DNA of 64,000 bases from Oribacterium sp. KHPX15 (lineage in GTDB: Bacteria; Bacillota; Clostridia; Lachnospirales; Lachnospiraceae): assembly GCF_900107835.1 (NCBI RefSeq), contig NZ_FNRG01000011.1, positions 42,874 to 106,873 of the forward strand, in the 5' to 3' direction. Below are positions 1 to 9,246 of this stretch, piece after piece (the stretch's first letter is position 1; each line of letters opens with the position of its first letter). Both the position numbers and the translations under genes were made by a program. The notes under the pieces were generated by a model. The model was not told where the DNA came from, made no database searches, and was given only the letters and a program-made list of their open reading frames with translations.

Positions 1-121
1 TATCGAGGACGAGACAGAGCAGCTCTTCACACCTGATGAGGCATTCGACATCGATGCTGAAGGCGTTGAGAGAATCGCAGCCCGTCACAGAATCGAGAAC
101 CAGAAGAATAATGTGCTGTAA
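1..121 (+). CDS. rpoC: 3' end of a gene, probably rpoC (RNA polymerase beta')
   Basis: The last 39 codons of an open frame enter from the left edge (first full codon at 2) and stop at TAA 119-121. The visible tail is acidic, then basic, and is not diagnostic by itself. I call it rpoC from context: rpoB-rpoC-rpsL-rpsG-fusA-tuf is the standard order in Firmicutes, and rpsL follows here. A good Rho-independent terminator lies 64 bp downstream, so rpsL has its own transcription start. The identity is an inference from position. Confidence 0.6.
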   Translation, partial: IEDETEQLFTPDEAFDIDAEGVERIAARHRIENQKNNVL

Positions 122-184
122 ATAGTTCTGACTGATGAAGTGTTTAACACTAAACAGTCCGTAACCAAACAGTAATAATAGAAG

Positions 185-215
185 AAAGGGATCGCGGCTT
201 GCTGCGGTTCCTTTT
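185..215 (+). terminator. Rho-independent terminator after the rpoC-like gene
   Basis: Positions 185-198 (AAAGGGATCGCGGC) pair fully with 201-214 if G-U pairs are allowed, leaving a very short loop. The 3' arm ends in TTTT. Confidence 0.8.
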
Positions 216-236
216 CACCTATATTCACAAAAAAAG

Positions 237-620
237 AATATGGGTCAAGTAATCCCCGATACTCAAATGACCTATATCAGCAAAAACGCAATATGAGTCA
301 AGCCCTGACTCAATACTCAATGACCTTAATCTTTAAATACGGAATATGAGTCAAGCCCTTTCCTGATACTCAATGACTTAAATCCTCAAAAACGTAATAT
401 GGGTCAAGACTATACCTGAAGCTTAATGACCTAAATCTCCAAAATTGAAATTAGAGTCAATACTTTACCCGGTTTTTAATGACCTATATCCTAAAAAAGG
501 ATAAATGAGTCAAGATTTGGACTGATTTTTTATGACCTATATATTTTAAAATGTGATTATGAGTCATGTAGTCTCAGGTTTCACAATGACTCATATCACA
601 AAAAACAGATTATGAGTCAG
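237..620. repeat. 53-bp periodic array of alternating TGASTCA sites (array 1)
   Basis: Two short conserved blocks alternate through this intergenic stretch. Block A is AATATGRGTCAAG, with GTCA starting at 244, 297, 350, 403, 456, 509, 563 and 616. Block B is AATGACCTATATC, with TGAC starting at 268, 321, 374, 427, 480, 533 and 587. B is nearly the reverse complement of A. Like blocks are 53 bp apart (54 once), and core centres fall every 26-27 bp. The 12-15 bases between blocks are not conserved. No reading frame crosses the array. The stretch 122-782 otherwise holds only the terminator at 185 and the rpsL promoter and leader. Confidence 0.9.
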
Positions 621-666
621 TTAATAGTGTGGTTTCTTTTGTTATATGAAAATTATATAAATTTGA

Positions 667-695
667 TTGACAATAAAATGTGGTTGAAGTATAGT
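667..695 (+). promoter_or_regulatory. rpsL operon promoter
   Basis: TTGACA (667-672), a 17-bp spacer, then TATAGT (690-695): a near-consensus sigma-A promoter starting about 50 bp after the last array site. The predicted start near 702 gives a leader of about 80 nt before rpsL. Confidence 0.85.
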
Positions 696-700
696 ACTTA

Positions 701-722
701 GGCGTGCGTGAAAAAACACGCC
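701..722 (+). promoter_or_regulatory. rpsL leader hairpin
   Basis: GGCGTG (701-706) pairs with CACGCC (717-722) around an A-rich loop, at or just after the predicted transcription start. It may stabilise the mRNA or act in autoregulation by a ribosomal protein. No run of T follows, so it is not a classic attenuator. Confidence 0.5.
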
Positions 723-782
723 CTGTTTGGTATTTCAGGTTAAAAAATATACATATTATAAATCTATTGAAAGGAGAACCAA

Positions 783-1202
783 ATGCCTACATTTAACCAG
801 TTAGTAAGAAAGGGCAGAACTTCTCAGAAGAAGAAGTCTACCGCACCTGCACTTCAGAAAGGATTCAACTCTTTAAAGAAGGTGGCAACTAACATTTCCG
901 CTCCTCAGAAGCGTGGTGTATGTACAGCTGTTAAGACAGCTACACCTAAGAAGCCTAACTCAGCTCTTCGTAAGATCGCCAGAGTAAGACTTTCAAACGG
1001 TTTCGAAGTTACATCATACATTCCGGGAGAGGGACATAACCTTCAGGAGCACTCTGTTGTTATGATCCGTGGTGGCCGTGTTAAGGATCTTCCTGGTACA
1101 AGATACCATATCATCCGTGGAACACTGGACACAGCCGGCGTTGCAAACAGAATGCAGGCCCGTTCAAAGTACGGCGCAAAGAGACCTAAGGCTAAGAAGT
1201 AA
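783..1202 (+). CDS. rpsL: 30S ribosomal protein S12
   Basis: The 139-aa product matches full-length S12, the decoding-centre protein of the small subunit. The conserved KKPNSALRK block and the GGRVKDLPG block are present. Both lysines linked to streptomycin sensitivity are in the wild-type state. The ATG is preceded by GAAAGGAG at good spacing. It is the first gene of the rpsL-rpsG-fusA group and is driven by the promoter at 667. It is 177 bp from rpsG, a longer gap than usual for this pair, and I see no terminator in that gap. Confidence 0.98.
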   Translation: MPTFNQLVRKGRTSQKKKSTAPALQKGFNSLKKVATNISAPQKRGVCTAVKTATPKKPNSALRKIARVRLSNGFEVTSYIPGEGHNLQEHSVVMIRGGRVKDLPGTRYHIIRGTLDTAGVANRMQARSKYGAKRPKAKK

Positions 1203-1378
1203 TTTAGATTACCTTAGTAAGATTCAGTAATTAAGACATGGTTAAAATGACGGATAATGGAACTCATTATTTATATAAGGTGTGTCCTTGTCCGCATGAA
1301 CTCGCAAAACACTACAATTAAGTAGCAGTTGCGTAGAGTACCGATGATCTAAAACAAATTTTTAAGGAGGGAAGTAAC

Positions 1379-1849
1379 GTGCCACGTAAAGGACATACTC
1401 TGCACAGAGACGTTCTCGCAGACCCAATCTACAATTCAAAGATTGTAACAAAGCTTGTTAATTCCATCATGCTTGATGGTAAGAAGGGTGTTGCACAGAA
1501 GATCGTTTATGGTGCATTCGACATCGTCGCAGAGAAGAGCGGCAAGGAAGCTACAGAAGTATTTGAAGAGGCTATGAACAACATCATGCCTGTTCTTGAA
1601 GTTAAGGCTAAGCGTATCGGTGGTGCCACATATCAGGTACCTATGGAGGTTAAGCCTGAGAGACGTCAGACACTTGGCCTTCGTTGGCTTACAGAGTTCT
1701 CACGTAAGAGATCTGAGAAGACTCAGGCTGAGAGACTCGCTAACGAGATCATGGACGCTGCAAACAATACCGGTGCAGCTGTTAAGCGTAAGGAAGAGAT
1801 GCATAGAATGGCTGAGGCTAACAAGGCATTCGCGCACTACAGATTCTGA
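1379..1849 (+). CDS. rpsG: 30S ribosomal protein S7
   Basis: The 156-aa product is S7, the primary 16S rRNA-binding protein that nucleates assembly of the 30S head. It opens MPRKGH and contains the typical [20 protein letters not shown] stretch. The start is GTG, preceded by a strong AAGGAGGG. fusA follows after 15 bp, so the two are almost certainly co-transcribed. Confidence 0.98.
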   Translation: MPRKGHTLHRDVLADPIYNSKIVTKLVNSIMLDGKKGVAQKIVYGAFDIVAEKSGKEATEVFEEAMNNIMPVLEVKAKRIGGATYQVPMEVKPERRQTLGLRWLTEFSRKRSEKTQAERLANEIMDAANNTGAAVKRKEEMHRMAEANKAFAHYRF

Positions 1850-1864
1850 TAGGAGGAAAACACT

Positions 1865-3985
1865 TTGGCTACCAGAGAATATTCACTTGAGCATACAAGA
1901 AATATTGGTATCATGGCACATATCGATGCCGGTAAGACTACACTGACAGAGCGTATCCTCTTCTACACAGGTGTTAACCACAAGATCGGTGACACACACG
2001 AAGGAACAGCAACCATGGACTGGATGGCACAGGAGCAGGAGCGTGGTATCACTATCACATCCGCTGCTACCACATGTCACTGGACACAGGAGTTCGAGCA
2101 CAAGAAGATTGAAGGTGCTCCTGAGCACAGAATCAACATTATCGATACTCCGGGTCACGTAGACTTCACAGTTGAGGTTGAGCGTTCCCTTAGAGTACTT
2201 GACGGTGCTGTAGGTGTGTTCGACGCTAAGTCCGGCGTTGAGCCACAGTCTGAGAACGTTTGGAGACAGGCTGATACATATCACGTACCAAGACTGGCAT
2301 TCATCAACAAGATGGATATCGTAGGTGCTGATTTCTTCCATTCTGTTCAGACTATCGTTGATCGTCTTGGTAAGAACTGCGTTATGGTTCAGCTTCCTAT
2401 CGGACGTGAGGACACATATGTAGGTCTCATCGACCTTATGGAGATGAAGGCTTACTACTATAGAGATGACAAGGGCGAAGACATCGAGATCACAGCTGTT
2501 CCCGATGATATGAAGGATCAGGCTGAAGAGTACCACACAAAGATGGTAGAGCAGATCGCTGAGCTCGATGAGGAACTCATGGAGAAGTACCTTGAGGGTG
2601 AGGAGCTTACTATCGAAGAGATGAAGAAGGCTCTTCGTAAGGCTACAATTGCAGGTGATGCAATTCCTTGCCTCTGCGGTACAGCTTACAGAAACAAGGG
2701 CGTACAGAAGCTTCTTGATGCTGTTATCGATTATCTCCCGGCTCCTACAGATGTTCCTGATGTTACAGGTACAGATATGGACGGAAATGAGGACACAAGA
2801 CCTTCATCAGATGATGCTCCGTTCGCAGCTCTTGCATTCAAGATCATGACTGACCCGTTTGTAGGTAAGCTTGCATATTTCCGTGTATATTCAGGTACAC
2901 TTAAGACCGGTTCTTACTGCCTGAACTCTACAAAGGATAAGAAGGAGAGAGTTGGTCGTCTTCTTCAGATGCATGCTAACAAGAGACAGGAACTTGATGA
3001 AGTATTCTCAGGTGATATCGCAGCTGCAGTAGGATTCAAGATCACTACAACAGGTGACACAATCTGTGACGAGCAGCACCCTATCATTCTTGAGTCTATG
3101 GAATTCCCTGAGCCTGTTATCTCTGTTGCTATCGAGCCTAAGACCAAGGCTTCACAGGGTAAGATGACAGATGCTCTTGCAAAGCTTGCTGAAGAGGATC
3201 CTACATTCCGCGTAAGAACTGATGAAGAGACAGGACAGACAATCATTTCAGGTATGGGTGAGCTTCACCTTGAGATCATTGTTGACCGTCTTCTCCGTGA
3301 GTTCCACGTAGAGGCTAATGTTGGTGCTCCTCAGGTTGCTTACAAGGAGACATTTACAAAGGCTGTTGATGTACAGGGCCGTTATGTTCACCAGTCCGGT
3401 GGTTCAGGTATGTACGGTGATTGTAAGGTTAAGTTCGAGCCGATGGATGCAAACGCTGAAGAGACCTTCAAGTTTGAGTCTACTGTTGTCGGTGGTTCTA
3501 TCCCTAAGGAGTACATTCCTGCTATCGAGAAGGGTATCAGAAACGCAGCTCAGTCAGGTATTCTTGCCGGCTATCCTGTACTTGGTATCCATGCTAATGT
3601 TTATGATGGATCATACCATGATGTCGATTCTAACGAGCGTGCATTCGAGTTCGCCGGTTCAATCGCATTCAAGACAGCTATGGAGAAGGCAGATCCAGTT
3701 CTTCTTGAGCCTATCATGAAGGTTGAGATCGTAACTCCTGAAGAGTACATGGGTAACGTTATCGGCGATGTAAACTCTCGTCGTGGACGTATCGAGAGCA
3801 TGGAGGACATCCCTTCAGGCAAGCAGGTTAACAGCTTTGTACCTCTTGCAGAGATGTTCGGTTATGCAACAGACCTTCGTTCAAAGACACAGGGTCGTGC
3901 AAACTACTCAATGTTCTTCGATCACTATGAGAAGTGCCCTAAGAACGTTCAGGATGCTGTTCTCAAAGAGAAAAAAGGCAAATAA
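1865..3985 (+). CDS. fusA: Elongation factor G
   Basis: This 706-aa GTPase drives ribosomal translocation. Visible motifs are the P-loop AHIDAGKTT (about residue 19), the switch region ERGITI, DTPGH and NKMD, and the C-terminal domains run to normal length. The start codon is TTG with AGGAGG 8 bp upstream. No other start fits both the ribosome site and the family N-terminus. It is co-transcribed with rpsG. A 13-bp-stem hairpin lies 23 bp after the stop. Confidence 0.98.
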   Translation: MATREYSLEHTRNIGIMAHIDAGKTTLTERILFYTGVNHKIGDTHEGTATMDWMAQEQERGITITSAATTCHWTQEFEHKKIEGAPEHRINIIDTPGHVDFTVEVERSLRVLDGAVGVFDAKSGVEPQSENVWRQADTYHVPRLAFINKMDIVGADFFHSVQTIVDRLGKNCVMVQLPIGREDTYVGLIDLMEMKAYYYRDDKGEDIEITAVPDDMKDQAEEYHTKMVEQIAELDEELMEKYLEGEELTIEEMKKALRKATIAGDAIPCLCGTAYRNKGVQKLLDAVIDYLPAPTDVPDVTGTDMDGNEDTRPSSDDAPFAALAFKIMTDPFVGKLAYFRVYSGTLKTGSYCLNSTKDKKERVGRLLQMHANKRQELDEVFSGDIAAAVGFKITTTGDTICDEQHPIILESMEFPEPVISVAIEPKTKASQGKMTDALAKLAEEDPTFRVRTDEETGQTIISGMGELHLEIIVDRLLREFHVEANVGAPQVAYKETFTKAVDVQGRYVHQSGGSGMYGDCKVKFEPMDANAEETFKFESTVVGGSIPKEYIPAIEKGIRNAAQSGILAGYPVLGIHANVYDGSYHDVDSNERAFEFAGSIAFKTAMEKADPVLLEPIMKVEIVTPEEYMGNVIGDVNSRRGRIESMEDIPSGKQVNSFVPLAEMFGYATDLRSKTQGRANYSMFFDHYEKCPKNVQDAVLKEKKGK

Positions 3986-4007
3986 TTAAAAATATTTAAA
4001 AAAAGTC

Positions 4008-4051
4008 AGTATTTTTGGGCTAAGATAAGCATCTGAATGCCCAAAAATACT
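4008..4051. terminator. Hairpin between fusA and tuf
   Basis: AGTATTTTTGGGC (4008-4020) and GCCCAAAAATACT (4039-4051) form a perfect 13-bp stem around an 18-nt loop. No U-tract follows, so this could be a weak terminator, a processing site or an mRNA-stabilising end. A smaller palindrome (GCATGC at 4135 and 4145) lies between it and tuf. Confidence 0.5.
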
Positions 4052-4203
4052 TGATAAAATAAACTAACAATGATAAAATCATGTTTGCTGATTGCAAGGA
4101 GATACTTTGCGATTGGCTTAATGTACTGCACGGAGCATGCGAGCGCATGCATGGTGCTTGACATGATATTCGTTGTATTACATTTTCCAGGAGGAATTGA
4201 AAA

Positions 4204-5397
4204 ATGGCAAAGGCACATTTCGAAAGAACTAAGCCACATGTTAACATCGGTACCATCGGTCACGTAGACCACGGTAAAACAACTCTTACAGCTGCTATCA
4301 CAGCAGTTCTCGCTGACAGACTTGGACTTGATCCAGCTGTTCCTTTCGATCAGATCGATAAGGCTCCGGAAGAGAGAGAAAGAGGAATCACTATCAACTC
4401 TGCACACGTTGAGTATGAGACAGAGAACCGTCACTATGCTCACGTTGACTGCCCGGGCCACGCTGACTATGTAAAGAACATGATCACTGGTGCTGCTCAG
4501 ATGGATGGTGCTATCCTCGTTGTTGCTGCAACTGATGGTGTTATGGCTCAGACAAGAGAGCATATCCTTCTTGCTCGTCAGGTAGGTGTTCCTGCTATCG
4601 TTGTATTCCTTAACAAGTGCGATATGGTTGACGATCCTGAGCTTCTTGAGCTCGTAGAGATGGAGGTTAGAGACCTTCTTAACGAGTATGAGTTCCCAGG
4701 CGATGAGATTCCTGTAGTTCAGGGTTCAGCTCTTAAGGCTCTTGAGGATCCTAAGAGTGAGTGGGGCGACAAGATTCTTGAGCTTATGAAGCAGGTTGAT
4801 GAGTACATTCCTGCTCCTGCACGTGAGACAGATAAGCCTTTCCTTATGCCTGTTGAGGACGTATTCACAATCACAGGTCGTGGAACTGTTGCTACAGGCC
4901 GTGTAGAGCGTGGTGTTCTTCACCTTAACGATGAAGTTGAGGTTGTAGGTATTTCTGAGGAGACTCAGAAGACTGTTGTAACCGGTATCGAGATGTTCCG
5001 TAAGACTCTTGATGATGCTCAGGCTGGTGATAACGTAGGTCTTCTCCTTCGTGGTATCAACCGTGATCAGATCGAGAGAGGTCAGGTTCTCTGCAAGCCG
5101 GGTTCAGTAAAGTGCCACAGCAAGTTCACTGCTCAGGTATACGTACTTACAAAGGATGAAGGTGGACGTCATACTCCTTTCTTCACAAACTACAGACCTC
5201 AGTTCTATTTCAGAACAACAGACGTTACAGGTGTTTGCCACCTTCCAGAGGGTACAGAGATGTGCATGCCTGGTGATAACACAGAGATGAGTGTAGAGCT
5301 CATCCACCCTGTAGCTATGGAAGAGGGTCTTCGTTTCGCTATCCGTGAGGGTGGTAGAACAGTAGGATCTGGAAGAGTTGTTTCTATCACAGAGTAA
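4204..5397 (+). CDS. tuf: Elongation factor Tu
   Basis: The 397-aa GTPase delivers aminoacyl-tRNA to the ribosome. [23 protein letters not shown] and NKCD are all intact. The ATG is preceded by CAGGAGG. The gene uses CTT as its main leucine codon, which fits the tRNA-Leu(AAG) encoded at 39443. A strong terminator follows 35 bp after the stop, closing the translation-factor group. Confidence 0.99.
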   Translation: MAKAHFERTKPHVNIGTIGHVDHGKTTLTAAITAVLADRLGLDPAVPFDQIDKAPEERERGITINSAHVEYETENRHYAHVDCPGHADYVKNMITGAAQMDGAILVVAATDGVMAQTREHILLARQVGVPAIVVFLNKCDMVDDPELLELVEMEVRDLLNEYEFPGDEIPVVQGSALKALEDPKSEWGDKILELMKQVDEYIPAPARETDKPFLMPVEDVFTITGRGTVATGRVERGVLHLNDEVEVVGISEETQKTVVTGIEMFRKTLDDAQAGDNVGLLLRGINRDQIERGQVLCKPGSVKCHSKFTAQVYVLTKDEGGRHTPFFTNYRPQFYFRTTDVTGVCHLPEGTEMCMPGDNTEMSVELIHPVAMEEGLRFAIREGGRTVGSGRVVSITE

Positions 5398-5431
5398 TTC
5401 TTCGATTCCTAGTTTCACTAGATGAATTTTC

Positions 5432-5467
5432 AAAAGAGCGTAGAGATTTTCTCTACGCTCTTTTTTT
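5432..5467 (+). terminator. tuf terminator
   Basis: AAAAGAGCGTAGAG (5432-5445) pairs with CTCTACGCTCTTTT (5451-5464) around a 5-nt loop, and the T-run extends to 5467. Confidence 0.95.
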
Positions 5468-5832
5468 GAACAATATTATTCGTAAACATCAATTATTGTT
5501 TTCTCATTTGACTTATCTTGAGGAAATGGAGTTTAGAGTCATAATAATAAAACCTGACATATTGTAGTCAACCCAAGAATCGTCATACGTTAGATTAATA
5601 AATTAATAAGGGGAAAGTAAAGAAAGCGACATGACTTTAGCCTTTTTTCTTATAGTGGGATATTGTAAACTATATGTGTAAAACTATGTATATTTGTAGT
5701 TTGTCTCATATATCAATACTGTTAAATCCTGCTGGTTTTGATAGGCAGACTGGTATAGGATAAAGCCGGAGGTATTGACAGCGGTATGTCATAATATAAC
5801 GGCGAAATACCTTTTTTACAGAGGAGTAGCGT
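5468..5832. other. AT-rich intergenic region with a degenerate TGASTCA pair
   Basis: No credible gene lies here. TGAC at 5509 and GTCA at 5538 are 29 bp apart, the same spacing as between B and A blocks in the large arrays, with similar flanks. Further GTCA or TGAC copies at 5555, 5567 and 5582 break the spacing. A TTGACA at 5775 precedes a TATAAC at 5795 with only a 14-bp spacer, so I do not call a promoter. Confidence 0.45.
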
Positions 5833-6882
5833 ATGAAATTAATGAAGAGGGCTTTAATTGTGGCAGCAGCTATGAGTGCCATGTTTTCATTTTTGGCCTT
5901 TGCGGGAGATACCCCAACAGGCGTTACCATCGATAAAAGCGGAAGTGATCTTACAATTTCATGGAATGCACCTGATTTTGATGGAATTGATAAGTACCAG
6001 GTTCAGCTGTATAAAGTGAAAAATTCTGAAAATTTGAATAGTAATGATTCAAAATCAGGATCTGCAAAAACTGTAGATGGTGATGACACAAGCGTAGAAA
6101 TAAGTGTTAGCAGTAAGGGATATTACTATGCGAAAGTCAGAATGAAGGATGTAAATAATAAATGGCATTCATGGTCTTCTGCAAGTGATCATGTTACTGT
6201 TACAAGTGATGATATAGGAAATTCAGGATCTCACCCTGGTGGAGGCTCAGGATATACTTCCAATGTCAGTCCCAGCGGCACAGGCACCGTTATCTATACA
6301 ACAAATTATACCGGTGGAAATACTGCTTATAACAGCGAAGGAACCTTATACAATACAGCAACTTATGGTCCCATGGCAGGCAACCTTGCGGCAACAGGTC
6401 TGACAAAACTCGGTGATCCGAATGCCATGAACCCAACAACCAATAATGTTTACAGTTCTTCATCAACTGTTGCCAACACTAAGTATGTGTCAGCATTTAC
6501 ATATCTTAAAACCGGGTGGCAGTTCGATCAGGCGGGCATGTGGTATCTTTATGATGACGGTACTTATCCCGTTAGCTGTTGGAGACTAATAGACGGAGCT
6601 TACTATCATTTTAATCCTTCAGGATATCTCGAGGTTAATACCTGGGTGCTTGAGGCCAATGGATGGAGATATGTTGGCGCTGATGGAAAGATGTGTACCG
6701 GATGGTACATGATGAATAATAAGTGGTATTATTTCAATACAAATGATGGCGTTTTACAGGGACCTGGAATCATTGCAGTTGATAACAAATTCTATTATAT
6801 CCAGCAGGACGGTTCCAGAGTTCAGAACAACTGGGTAAACGGATATTACTACGGAGCAGATGGAGCATTAACAAATGGATAA
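5833..6882 (+). CDS. Secreted protein with fibronectin-like domain and wall-binding-type repeats
   Basis: The 349-aa product opens with a typical signal peptide (basic start, hydrophobic core, probable cleavage after residue 24, ...AFA|GDTP). Residues about 27-130 resemble a fibronectin type III fold (LTISWNAPD, YQVQLYKV, YYAKVRMKD). A Gly/Ser/Thr-rich linker follows. Residues about 225-349 carry aromatic repeats of the choline-binding or glucan-binding kind (GWQF, MWYLYDDG, GWRYVGADGKMCTGWY, KWYYFN). Such repeats bind wall polymers or polysaccharide. The stop overlaps the start of the next gene by 8 bp, so the two are probably translationally coupled. The ligand is unknown. Confidence 0.75.
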   Translation: MKLMKRALIVAAAMSAMFSFLAFAGDTPTGVTIDKSGSDLTISWNAPDFDGIDKYQVQLYKVKNSENLNSNDSKSGSAKTVDGDDTSVEISVSSKGYYYAKVRMKDVNNKWHSWSSASDHVTVTSDDIGNSGSHPGGGSGYTSNVSPSGTGTVIYTTNYTGGNTAYNSEGTLYNTATYGPMAGNLAATGLTKLGDPNAMNPTTNNVYSSSSTVANTKYVSAFTYLKTGWQFDQAGMWYLYDDGTYPVSCWRLIDGAYYHFNPSGYLEVNTWVLEANGWRYVGADGKMCTGWYMMNNKWYYFNTNDGVLQGPGIIAVDNKFYYIQQDGSRVQNNWVNGYYYGADGALTNG

Positions 6883-7852
6883 GAAGCTTAGAGACCTTAA
6901 CGATGTCGATAAGGTGCTTAAAGAAAAATCGGATGATGAAAATATTGAGCCAAGAAAAGGACGTCGACATACGGCTATGCACAATGATGTTTTTGACATC
7001 GATGAGCTGAAGGGAATGCTTGTTATTCCGGCTATCGTGATCGTTTTGATGATCATCATAGTGATACTTGACAGAGATCCGTCCACAGAGGTAAAGGCAG
7101 ATAATACTCCAAAACCACAAACTGAAACAGCAGCTGTTCCCGAGACTACAGTGGAGGAGACTGAAGATCCGACAATAGTTCGTGAATATCATGATGAATA
7201 TCTGACTGCATTTTTTGAAAAGTTTTTCGATGCACGCCTGAATTCGGACGTAGATACTCTTTACGAATTGACGGGAGTCACCAATCAGACTCCTGAACAG
7301 AGTGAGCTTCTGAAATCCCAGCTTCAGACTCAGGCAGGCTACATTGAATCCTACTCAAACATAAGGCAGTATGCCGTAAATGCTCTTGAAGAAAATTCAC
7401 GACTTGTATTCGTGACCTATGATGTGAAATTCAGAAGAGTCGATACATTGGCACCGGGAATCATGTACTGCTATGTTAAAGTAAATGATTCCAACCAGTT
7501 CGAGATTATCGAGAACCTGAGCCCGGATCAGACAAAGTTTGTAAATGAATATATTACAAGTCATGAAGAAGTTCAGGAGCTGATCAATACAACAAACTCA
7601 AATCTCCTTCAGGCAATAACAAGCGATGAGCGTCTGGCAGTAATCTATGACGCTTTCCAGAGCGGTCGTATCTACACCGACAGCCAGGAAGCCATCGACA
7701 GCCAGGTTTCCCTCATTGCCATCGACGGCAACGAAGTAGTCACCGAACCCGCAACAGAAGCCGCCGAGGAAACTGAAGCGGAGAATGAGGCTGGTACAGA
7801 GACTGGCGCAGTAATTGAGAATACTTCTGAAACAGAAAGCCAGAGTCAATAA
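6875..7852 (+). CDS. Membrane-anchored protein of unknown function
   Basis: I do not recognise the family. The 325-aa product has a charged cytoplasmic stretch of about 45 residues, one transmembrane helix (about residues 47-68, rich in I, V and M), then a Thr/Glu-rich linker. A folded extracellular domain of about 130 residues begins DEYLTAFFEKFFDARLNSD, with some likeness to NTF2-type small domains. The C-terminal tail is very acidic and Glu/Thr/Ala-rich. It overlaps the preceding secreted-protein gene by 8 bp, which suggests that the two act together at the cell surface. A terminator lies 57 bp downstream. Confidence 0.65.
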   Translation: MDKKLRDLNDVDKVLKEKSDDENIEPRKGRRHTAMHNDVFDIDELKGMLVIPAIVIVLMIIIVILDRDPSTEVKADNTPKPQTETAAVPETTVEETEDPTIVREYHDEYLTAFFEKFFDARLNSDVDTLYELTGVTNQTPEQSELLKSQLQTQAGYIESYSNIRQYAVNALEENSRLVFVTYDVKFRRVDTLAPGIMYCYVKVNDSNQFEIIENLSPDQTKFVNEYITSHEEVQELINTTNSNLLQAITSDERLAVIYDAFQSGRIYTDSQEAIDSQVSLIAIDGNEVVTEPATEAAEETEAENEAGTETGAVIENTSETESQSQ

Positions 7853-7909
7853 CAGAAGGGATTACAAGAGTTTAGCTGGGTTTTCAAAGTTATTTAGCTT
7901 TAGACATTA

Positions 7910-7963
7910 AACTGACCACCCTGGAGTTAGTCCGAAATCTAACGATAGGGTGGTCGGTTTTTT
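7910..7963 (+). terminator. Terminator after the membrane-protein gene
   Basis: ACTGACCACCCT (from 7911) pairs with AGGGTGGTCGGT (7947-7958), an inner GTTAG/CTAAC stem extends it, and TTTTTT follows. Confidence 0.9.
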
Positions 7964-7988
7964 AGTGGCAAGATGCCGCCATGTAGTA

Positions 7989-7994
7989 TATAAT
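7989..7994 (+). promoter_or_regulatory. Possible -10 element for queA
   Basis: A perfect TATAAT. Its -35 candidate TGGCAA, 17 bp upstream, is poor. It would give a leader of about 115 nt that contains the two hairpins at 8024-8091. Confidence 0.4.
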
Positions 7995-8023
7995 ATATTG
8001 AATTTGTCGTGAGACTGTTGTGG

Positions 8024-8091
8024 CAAGTTTCCGGAGGAAACTTGGCATGTAGCGTCAGCCGTCGACGAAGTCGAATTTAAATCGGCTGACG
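8024..8091 (+). promoter_or_regulatory. Two strong hairpins in the queA leader
   Basis: CAAGTTTCC (8024-8032) pairs with GGAAACTTG (8036-8044). CGTCAGCCG (8053-8061) pairs with CGGCTGACG (8083-8091), with a small TCGAC/GTCGA stem inside its loop. No T-run follows and I recognise no known riboswitch core, preQ1 included. Confidence 0.55.
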
Positions 8092-8116
8092 TTCCCATAA
8101 CAAAGGAGATTTAGAA

Positions 8117-9160
8117 ATGGATACAAAAGATTTTTACTATGACCTGCCGGAAGAGCTCATCGCTCAGGACCCGCTTGAGAAGCGTTCAGACTCAAGGCTA
8201 CTGGTGATGGACAAGAATACCGGAGACATTGAACATAAACACTTTTACGATATAATCGATTACCTTCAGCCGGGAGACTGCCTTGTCATCAATGATACAA
8301 AGGTTATCCCCGCAAGACTTCACGGTGTCAAGGAGGAGACCGGAGCTCATGTTGAGGTACTGCTTTTACAGAGAAAGTCTGCCACAGACTGGGAGTGCCT
8401 CGTAAAGCCGGGAAAGAAAATGAGAAACGGTGCCAGAGTTTCCTTCGGTGATGGACTCCTGAGAGGTGAAGTCATTGAAACGATAGATGACGGAAACAGA
8501 ATCATTCGCTTTGAGTTTGACGGAATCTGGGAAGAGGTTTTGGACAAGCTTGGGGAAATGCCTATACCGCCATATATTCACCATCAGTTAAAGGAAAGAG
8601 AAAGATACAATACCGTTTACGCAAAAAATGACGGATCAGCAGCTGCACCTACAGCAGGTCTGCATTGGACCAAAGAGCTGTTGGATGCGGTGAAGGATAA
8701 AGGCGTGGAGATTGCCCACGTTACTTTGCATGTGGGTCTCGGAACCTTCAGACCGGTCAAGGCCGAGAAGATCGAGGAGCACCACATGCACAGCGAGTTC
8801 TACATTGTGGAGCAGTCTGAGGCTGACAAGATCAACAAGGCCCACGCCGGGGGACACAGAGTCATATGCACTGGGACCACTTCCTGCAGAACCGTTGAGT
8901 CTGCGGCACTTCCCGACGGGACCATGCCCGCAACTTCCGGATGGACCAATATCTTCATCTACCCGGGCTACAAGTTCAAGTGCATGGATGCCCTTATCAC
9001 AAACTTCCATTTGCCGGAGTCTACGCTTGTGATGCTGGTGTCAGCATTTGCCGGAAGGGAGCATGTGCTTAATGCTTACAATACCGCTGTGAAGGAGAAG
9101 TACAGGTTCTTCAGCTTCGGCGACGCTTGCTTCTTCGCTGATCTTAGAGATAAACATTAA
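8117..9160 (+). CDS. queA: S-adenosylmethionine:tRNA ribosyltransferase-isomerase
   Basis: The 347-aa product matches full-length QueA, which moves the ribosyl group of SAM onto preQ1-tRNA to form epoxyqueuosine in tRNAs for Asn, Asp, His and Tyr. It opens with the family pattern [18 protein letters not shown] and ends with the usual [11 protein letters not shown]. The ATG follows AAAGGAG. It heads a group with the pseudouridine synthase and ligase genes. A stem-loop (9168-9204) sits in the 86-bp gap after it. Confidence 0.97.
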   Translation: MDTKDFYYDLPEELIAQDPLEKRSDSRLLVMDKNTGDIEHKHFYDIIDYLQPGDCLVINDTKVIPARLHGVKEETGAHVEVLLLQRKSATDWECLVKPGKKMRNGARVSFGDGLLRGEVIETIDDGNRIIRFEFDGIWEEVLDKLGEMPIPPYIHHQLKERERYNTVYAKNDGSAAAPTAGLHWTKELLDAVKDKGVEIAHVTLHVGLGTFRPVKAEKIEEHHMHSEFYIVEQSEADKINKAHAGGHRVICTGTTSCRTVESAALPDGTMPATSGWTNIFIYPGYKFKCMDALITNFHLPESTLVMLVSAFAGREHVLNAYNTAVKEKYRFFSFGDACFFADLRDKH

Positions 9161-9167
9161 GGTGTAT

Positions 9168-9204
9168 GACACGCAAAAGAACGATAGAAGGTAGTCTGCG
9201 TGTC
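9168..9204. other. Stem-loop between queA and the pseudouridine synthase gene
   Basis: GACACGCA (9168-9175) and TGCGTGTC (9197-9204) form an 8-bp stem with a 21-nt loop. No T-run follows, so read-through is likely. Confidence 0.5.
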
Positions 9205-9246
9205 TAAACAGAGTTGTTTAAAAAAACAAGCAAAATAGGAAATAAA

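Noticed and set aside
237..620. CRISPR array
   Set aside because: The conserved blocks are only about 13 bp, alternate in orientation and are separated by 12-15 bp. CRISPR repeats are longer, in one orientation, with spacers near 30 bp, and no cas gene is in the window.
8024..8091. preQ1 riboswitch before queA
   Set aside because: The two hairpins lack the preQ1 aptamer core, and queA is not among its usual targets.
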